This document shows positions 50,654 to 55,161 of a stretch of DNA of 55,161 bases, in pieces. Source of the stretch: Planctomycetota bacterium (GTDB lineage: Bacteria > Planctomycetota > UBA1135 > GCA-002748355); NCBI GenBank assembly GCA_020426005.1, contig JAGQQW010000008.1, positions 1 through 55,161 on the forward strand. Reading direction: 5' to 3'. Position 1 is the first letter of the stretch. Each line of letters starts with the position of its first letter. Both the position numbers and the translations under genes were made by a program. The notes beneath the pieces are model-generated. The model worked only from the letters and a program-made list of their open reading frames with translations. It searched no databases and was not told where the DNA came from.

Positions 50654-50916
50654 TTCGTGTTGCCTCAGAGGGTCCTTCATCGAGTGACGCGAAGGGCGCC
50701 AGTCGACCGAGATCGCAAGGCGCCAGTTTGGGACGATTCGTCCAGGTCTCAAGTGTCAACCAGCGTGTTCGACACCCCTGGGTTTCGAGAGTCCAACGCC
50801 GCGCGTCAAGTTTCCTGTTCTCGAGGCCCGAAAATATCCGGTGAACGCCGGGTTTTCCCGAGACGGCTCGAGGCTGCATGCTGGCATCTCGACGCACGAT
50901 TCACGAGGAAGGTGTC

Positions 50917-51423
50917 ATGACTGGAGCGCCGTTTCTGCGCGCGGGCGAGCGCGCCCCGACGATCGCAGCTCAGGACTTGGATTCTGGAGCCTCGATCGAT
51001 CTCGAGCATCTCGTCGCGGGGAGCGGTTCGACGCTGTTCGTCTACTGGGTCAAGACGGGTTGCCCAACGTGCCGGCTCGCGTTGCCCTTCATCGATCGGA
51101 TCGCGCGGGTCGCACCCGAGCGAGTCCTCATCGTCATGCAGGACGAACCCGACGTCGCACGGGACTACTGTGATGGCGCGAGTGCGACGACTTCGGTCGT
51201 CGCGACCGAAGCGGCGCCGTTCGCGAGTGCCGACGCCTACGGGTTGACCAACGTGCCGACATGGTTCGAGGTCCGAGCGGACACCGATGGCCTCACGGTC
51301 AGCAACTCGGGAATATCGTTCGTCAAGGACGCGCTCGAGGAGCAGTTCGTTGCGGTCGGGGGCGAAGGGAGCTTGTTCGACGCGAGCGAACGGTCGCGAT
51401 TGCCAGCCATGCAGCCGGGCTGA
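50917..51423 (+). CDS. Thioredoxin-fold (AhpC/TlpA-like) protein
   Basis: A 168-residue protein with a redox-type CPTC motif (Cys49, Cys52) after the strand STLFVYWVKTG, a central strand ERVLIVMQDEP and the cis-proline loop TNVPTWFEV. The N-terminus APTIAAQDLDSGASIDL is that of AhpC/TSA and ResA/TlpA proteins. No signal peptide or membrane segment is seen, so it is probably cytoplasmic. GAGGAAGG precedes the ATG at 50917; the ATG at 50878 would add 13 residues. Divergent from thioredoxin, which may be its reductant. Confidence 0.8.
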   Translation: MTGAPFLRAGERAPTIAAQDLDSGASIDLEHLVAGSGSTLFVYWVKTGCPTCRLALPFIDRIARVAPERVLIVMQDEPDVARDYCDGASATTSVVATEAAPFASADAYGLTNVPTWFEVRADTDGLTVSNSGISFVKDALEEQFVAVGGEGSLFDASERSRLPAMQPG

Positions 51424-51468
51424 GGCTCGAAGAACCGCAATCCCGTTCGGTCGAACGGCTGACTCGAC

Positions 51469-51524
51469 GAAGACACCGCAAGAAGACATCGCAAGAAGAC
51501 ATCGCGCAGGAAGACATCGCGCAG
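51469..51524 (+). repeat. Four short tandem repeats before the glycosyltransferase gene
   Basis: Units GAAGACACCGCAA, GAAGACATCGCAA, GAAGACATCGCGCAG and GAAGACATCGCGCAG (13, 13, 15 and 15 bases) run head to tail in the 112-base gap between two genes, ending 11 bases before the GTG start. In one frame they would encode QEDIA-type units, but no credible ORF covers them. Confidence 0.8.
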
Positions 51525-51535
51525 CGAGGTGAGCA

Positions 51536-52390
51536 GTGAAACTCGTCGCCCTTTCGATGCTCCGCAACGAGGAGCACTGGTGTTGGTACGCGTTGACGTC
51601 GGTTGCACCGCACGTCGATCGAATTCTGGTCTTCGACAATCACAGCGAGGACCGAACGGTCGACATCGTGAAGTCGATGCAGCACATTCGGTCCAAGCTC
51701 GAGCTGCACGAGAACTTCGGCAGTGACAGTGAACACGACAATCGTTCGGTGCAGCTCGAGGCTGCACGCGCATGTGGTGCGACGCACGTGCTGTTCCTCG
51801 ATGGCGACGAGGTCCACTCCGATGCGTATCTCGGTTTCGCGCGACGCTTGCTCGAACTCGCGGAGCACGAGCCTGCGCTTCCCACGCCGCCCGACAATCA
51901 TGGCGTTGCCGGTGACCATCGGCCCGGCGACGGACTCGTCATCCGCAATATCGGGTTTCGGCCCCTTCATGCGGGATTCGCCGGTCCGCTCACGTGCATC
52001 CCACACGACCTGGTCCAAGGGGACCGCGATCATGGGTGCTACAACTTCGCGATTCGGATCGCGCGGCTCGACGGACTCGAGAGTAACGGTCTCGAGTGGG
52101 GGCAGCACGGCTACGTCGAGGCCGACGGTGTGTATATCCAGTCATCGCCATACACCCTCTGGATGCCCAAGCTGCGATATTGGCACTTGACGCATCACCC
52201 GCGGTCCACGTGCAGGCACACTGGTGCGCATGAGTGGGTTCGTCCCGTGAACGACCTGGGCAGCGTTCCGTTGCCGGCGCCGGTACTCGAAGTGCCGACG
52301 GTCTTCTACCGCCCGGACGGGCCGACCAACCCGACCCTCGAGCAATGGGGCCTCAGATCGCGCGTTTCGGAGCGTGTCGGGCGCGACTGA
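51536..52390 (+). CDS. Family-2-like glycosyltransferase
   Basis: A 284-residue protein. The N-terminus MKLVALSMLRNEEHW is the typical opening of GT2-type glycosyltransferases, followed by VDRILVFDNHSEDRTVDIV and the metal/nucleotide DxD-like FLDGDEV. The second half is aromatic and His-rich (YWHLTHHPRSTCRHTG) and less conserved. No membrane helix is present, so the acceptor is likely cytoplasmic or peripheral. The start is GTG at 51536 with AGGTGAG upstream. The sugar and acceptor cannot be deduced. Confidence 0.75.
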   Translation: MKLVALSMLRNEEHWCWYALTSVAPHVDRILVFDNHSEDRTVDIVKSMQHIRSKLELHENFGSDSEHDNRSVQLEAARACGATHVLFLDGDEVHSDAYLGFARRLLELAEHEPALPTPPDNHGVAGDHRPGDGLVIRNIGFRPLHAGFAGPLTCIPHDLVQGDRDHGCYNFAIRIARLDGLESNGLEWGQHGYVEADGVYIQSSPYTLWMPKLRYWHLTHHPRSTCRHTGAHEWVRPVNDLGSVPLPAPVLEVPTVFYRPDGPTNPTLEQWGLRSRVSERVGRD

Positions 52391-52530
52391 AGTCCCGAAT
52401 CCGATCTGGTCGATAGCCGAGAAACGTCCCGTGACATCGGCGCGATGACGCCGTCCTGCCGGCTTCTGGGCTGCAGATGCGACCAGATTTTGCACGCCTG
52501 CGCCGATAAGGGCGAGGACGAGGGAGAACC

Positions 52531-53781
52531 ATGCGCTACCGAGAACATCATTGTCCTGCCGATCGTGAACTCGTGCAGCCGCGCGAACTCGACCAGGCGT
52601 GCGACCGGGACGCCTGCACTTCCGAGAGCGGCGTCGCGTTGATCATCGCGATCTTTTTCACGATCTTCGGAACGGGTCTGATCCTGTCGGGCCTGATCTC
52701 GATGAACGCGGTCGAGAAGGAAACCGAAGTCGGGTACCGCCTCGGGAGTCAAGCGCGTCAGTTCGCGACTGCGGGACTGATCGACGGCTTGGCGTGGTTC
52801 CGGCGTCAGACGACGCAGCCCGTGACTTCGTTCGATCCGGTCCTCGATACCACCGTGTCACCTCCGATCATCGACACGATCGATCCGACGATCGGCATCG
52901 TGCGAGAGTTCGAGATCTCGGGTGGCGTGTGGGGGCGGTACGAGCTTCGGCGGTTCGTGCCCAACGTGACGCCGACGGTGGCGGAGGTCGCGGACGTGTC
53001 GACCGAACGTAGGGCTTCCAGTAGTGGAACCGTGTGGCGGCTCGTCAGTCGAGGATTCGTCTTTCGGCGCGTCGATCCACTGGTTGCGTACAACGTGCAA
53101 CCCAACCACGTGCTCGGACAAGAGGTCGTCGATGCCGAGATCCGGCGCATGACCCTCGCGCCGCCCGCACAGGCGGCTCTTTGCTCGCGCCGAGCGGACA
53201 ACGTGAGTGTCGGTTCGCGAGGTCGCATCCGCGGCGGATCGGCTGTCGGTGTCGTCTACAAGTCGTCGACGGGATCGGTCTCGAACTCTGGCGAGATCTC
53301 CGGAGCTCAGTCGACGGCAGGGCTCTCGTCGTACGCCGACAGCGTTTCGGCGATCTTCGGCGTCACGGCTGCCGAGCTACGCACGCTCGCGGACGATCGA
53401 GTCTCGAACTCTGCTGCGTTCCCATCGCCGATCCCCGTCAACCAAATCATCTATGCCGAAGCGGACCTCGTGTTCGATGCGAGTAGACCGTTGCGCGGTC
53501 TCGGCATCGTCTACGTCGATGGCGACGTCGACATCCAGTCCGGTTCGAACTCGTTCTTCAACGGCCTGCTCGTGGTGACCGGGAACCTCAAGGTCAATGC
53601 GCCGGCACTCCTGCGCGGCAGTGTCGTCGTGTGGGGCAAGGTCACGTTCTCGGGTCTCGGTGACTACTCCGAGCTCGAGTACGACGACAGCGTCCTCAAC
53701 TCTCTGATGCAGGAGGTCGGTCAGTACCGTCGATCTTCGACCGTGCGAAAGACTCAACTTCGGGGGAGTGCAAGGCAATGA
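52531..53781 (+). CDS. PilX/GspK-like minor pilin-type protein
   Basis: A 416-residue protein. After a 34-residue polar leader containing three cysteines comes a prepilin-like junction, ESG-VALIIAIFFTIFGTGLI, then MNAVEKETEVGYRLGSQARQFATAGLIDGLAWFRRQ. This is the N-terminal pattern of PilX/GspK-type minor pilins; cleavage would be after Gly34. The last 120 residues are a beta-helical, bactofilin-like stretch (LGIVYVDGDVDIQSG, FNGLLVVTGNLKV, LRGSVVVWGKV). GGGAG before the ATG at 52531 fixes the start. It overlaps the next pilin-like gene by ATGA. It is presumably exported by a type II/IV system encoded elsewhere. Confidence 0.75.
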   Translation: MRYREHHCPADRELVQPRELDQACDRDACTSESGVALIIAIFFTIFGTGLILSGLISMNAVEKETEVGYRLGSQARQFATAGLIDGLAWFRRQTTQPVTSFDPVLDTTVSPPIIDTIDPTIGIVREFEISGGVWGRYELRRFVPNVTPTVAEVADVSTERRASSSGTVWRLVSRGFVFRRVDPLVAYNVQPNHVLGQEVVDAEIRRMTLAPPAQAALCSRRADNVSVGSRGRIRGGSAVGVVYKSSTGSVSNSGEISGAQSTAGLSSYADSVSAIFGVTAAELRTLADDRVSNSAAFPSPIPVNQIIYAEADLVFDASRPLRGLGIVYVDGDVDIQSGSNSFFNGLLVVTGNLKVNAPALLRGSVVVWGKVTFSGLGDYSELEYDDSVLNSLMQEVGQYRRSSTVRKTQLRGSARQ

Positions 53782-55161
53782 CGCGTCTATCTAGAAGTCA
53801 TCGGCGTGCCGCGTCGAACGACGCAGGCTTCACCTTCGTCGAACTCGCGTTCGCGACGCTGATCATGGTCGCCGTCGCACTGACACTCGTGCAACACGTC
53901 ACGGGTGTCTACAAGCGCAACACGAAGCACAACGACCGAGTCCGTGCGCACTCGATCGCATCGAGCATCCTGTCCGAGCTCCAGGCGTTCGTGAACGTCA
54001 GTGAGCAGACTTCCGCGTCGAGCTTGACGGCATTCGATGACGGTGTCGGCTACAACCCGGTGCTCAGCATCATGACCGAGGGTGGTTTGCCGATCGCGCC
54101 GGATCATCCGCTCTCGAAGAACGAGTTGGTCAACGGGAAATGGTCCTGGGCGCGACGCGTGAGCGTACGTGCGTTCCCCGGAATCAACAACCGCAACGTG
54201 CGCTACGTGACCGTCAAGGTCTATCGCCGCAAGCGCGGTTCGGGCGACTGGGAACGACTCGCGGACCTCTCGGGTGTCGTCAACTCGATCGGCTCCGCAT
54301 ACCCGCCATCACAAGTCTTCGACGTGTACCTACTCGCCCTCGAGAACATCCCGGGCTGGTGGGTCCACATGGACGCGATCCGTCCGTTCATCGAGGCCAG
54401 TATCACGGATCTCGAGGCGCGCAACCCGGGTTGCAAGATCCGCACGCACTGGATCACGAAAGCGAGTTACGGTCGCAATCCGACGTACACGCCATACGTC
54501 AACGTCAAGGACGAATCGACATCGACGATTCCGAACGTGTACTTCTATCCGGCGAAGATGCCGTCGGGTTCGGCGAGTAACTACTACTACGTACCGGAGA
54601 CGATGTCGGCGCGCTTCCTCCAGGACGGCGTGCTCACCAACGGCTACGACTCGACCGACAATCCGTATCCGTACACGTTCGCGGATCGATTCAACGCAGG
54701 CATGCGCTACGAGGACGAAGCTCGTTACTTCGCGCTGCGCCTCGCGAACAACACCGAGAACGAGCACGAACCGACGTGGCGGCTGTTGCTCGACGACATG
54801 GTGATGAACCCCGATCGCTACCACAACGCGATCGTCGTCAACTTGCACGGCGAGTTGCTGCCGATGCCGTCGATCCGGAACTACTCGGATGCTGCCAAGG
54901 ACGCGGAGGGGCACCCGGACTTGCGCGTTGTCACGCATCCGGAGCGCTTGTGGACGCAACGCAGCGCGACCGCTGGTGCATCCGACGATGTGCTCTTGCG
55001 TGTCTATGCGTATCGCATGGATCCCGATGCTGCATCGGATCCACGCACGGACGGCGAGCCGATCTCGATCCAGATCATGGGGGCCGATTTGACGGGCAAC
55101 GTGAACAGTGTCTCCGGTGCCTCGACGCTCGTGGTCAAGAAGTTGGACGGTGGCGCGGACA
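53778..55161 (+). CDS. Large prepilin-like protein (runs past the window end)
   Basis: Open from the ATG at 53778 to the last base, giving at least 461 residues. The N-terminus is a classical type IV prepilin signal, a 17-residue basic leader ending NDAG, then FTFVELAFATLIMVAVALTLV with Glu at position +5 of the mature protein. The remainder is far longer than ordinary pilins (about 150-200 residues). It is rich in Tyr and Asn, with phrases such as VYRRKRGSGDWERLAD, NIPGWWVHMDAIRPF, NVYFYPAKMPSGSASNYYYV and NAIVVNLHGELLPMPSIRNYS. I do not recognise this passenger domain. It is coupled to the PilX-like gene (ATGA). Confidence 0.75.
   Translation, partial: MTRLSRSHRRAASNDAGFTFVELAFATLIMVAVALTLVQHVTGVYKRNTKHNDRVRAHSIASSILSELQAFVNVSEQTSASSLTAFDDGVGYNPVLSIMTEGGLPIAPDHPLSKNELVNGKWSWARRVSVRAFPGINNRNVRYVTVKVYRRKRGSGDWERLADLSGVVNSIGSAYPPSQVFDVYLLALENIPGWWVHMDAIRPFIEASITDLEARNPGCKIRTHWITKASYGRNPTYTPYVNVKDESTSTIPNVYFYPAKMPSGSASNYYYVPETMSARFLQDGVLTNGYDSTDNPYPYTFADRFNAGMRYEDEARYFALRLANNTENEHEPTWRLLLDDMVMNPDRYHNAIVVNLHGELLPMPSIRNYSDAAKDAEGHPDLRVVTHPERLWTQRSATAGASDDVLLRVYAYRMDPDAASDPRTDGEPISIQIMGADLTGNVNSVSGASTLVVKKLDGGAD

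Noticed and set aside
51469..51524. CRISPR or attachment-site repeat
   Set aside because: Units are 13-15 bases, directly adjacent and without spacers, and no integrase or cas gene is nearby.

Overview
The window is GC-rich, gene-dense bacterial DNA, most probably from a Planctomycetota chromosome, perhaps the Poly30/UBA1135-type lineage. That placement is inference. It rests on a long operon of von Willebrand A (VWA), DUF4175-like, coiled-coil and TPR-like envelope proteins, on secreted Kelch, FG-GAP and CARDB proteins that share a small beta-rich module, and on PilX/pilin-like proteins with very large passenger regions. I see no rRNA, tRNA, CRISPR array, insertion sequence, integrase or phage gene, and no gene-free stretch longer than 300 bases. 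Codon use looks uniform, so this reads as core chromosome rather than an island.

Region A (1-17356, all +) is one co-directional run of eleven genes, many joined by ATGA or TGATG overlaps. It holds the end of an unknown gene, a secreted alpha-toroid (prenyltransferase/squalene-cyclase repeat) protein, a BatA/VWA membrane protein, a second VWA membrane protein with a glutamine-amidotransferase-like region, a DUF4175-like membrane protein, a secreted coiled-coil protein with a GEGKP repeat, a 70-residue protein, a TPR-like protein, an NPCBM-like secreted protein and two HtrA-like proteins. The first HtrA-like protein joins an intact trypsin/PDZ unit to a second unit whose serine is replaced. 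The second has lost all three catalytic residues. This resembles a planctomycete version of the Bat/MoxR envelope operon, and the MoxR and DUF58 partners probably lie upstream of the window.

Region B (17422-24520) has a secreted transglutaminase-like protein, a PduO-type cobalamin adenosyltransferase and a PaiB-like flavin protein on the minus strand, a divergent Kelch protein and a second secreted protein on the plus strand, then the end of the glycolate oxidase operon. Region C (24517-27076, -) is glcD-glcE-glcF. Region D (27267-36394) has a Gly/Pro/Tyr-rich protein, a small hypothetical gene, a glutamate-cysteine ligase coupled to a metallophosphoesterase, and an ArsR-methyltransferase fusion coupled to a full-length cobalamin-dependent methionine synthase. 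A palindrome abuts the start codon of the ArsR fusion, which suggests self-regulation of the methionine/SAM cycle.

Region E (36607-46580) mixes secreted CARDB and FG-GAP proteins with housekeeping genes: two HIT proteins, an ankyrin protein, a CX5R phosphatase, a LURP-one/scramblase-like protein, a TIGR01777 epimerase and a one-cluster ferredoxin. Region F (46686-50293, +) is a fatty-acid/CoA operon with two enoyl-CoA hydratases, an MDR oxidoreductase and a 3-hydroxyacyl-CoA dehydrogenase, possibly preceded by a 23-codon ORF. Region G (50327-55161) has thioredoxin, a divergent thioredoxin-fold protein, a glycosyltransferase and a PilX/pilin-like pair that runs off the end.

Across the window a TACGAT/TATCNT-like -10 hexamer, usually preceded by GC, lies 6-33 nt upstream of many start codons, often so close that the mRNA would be nearly leaderless.
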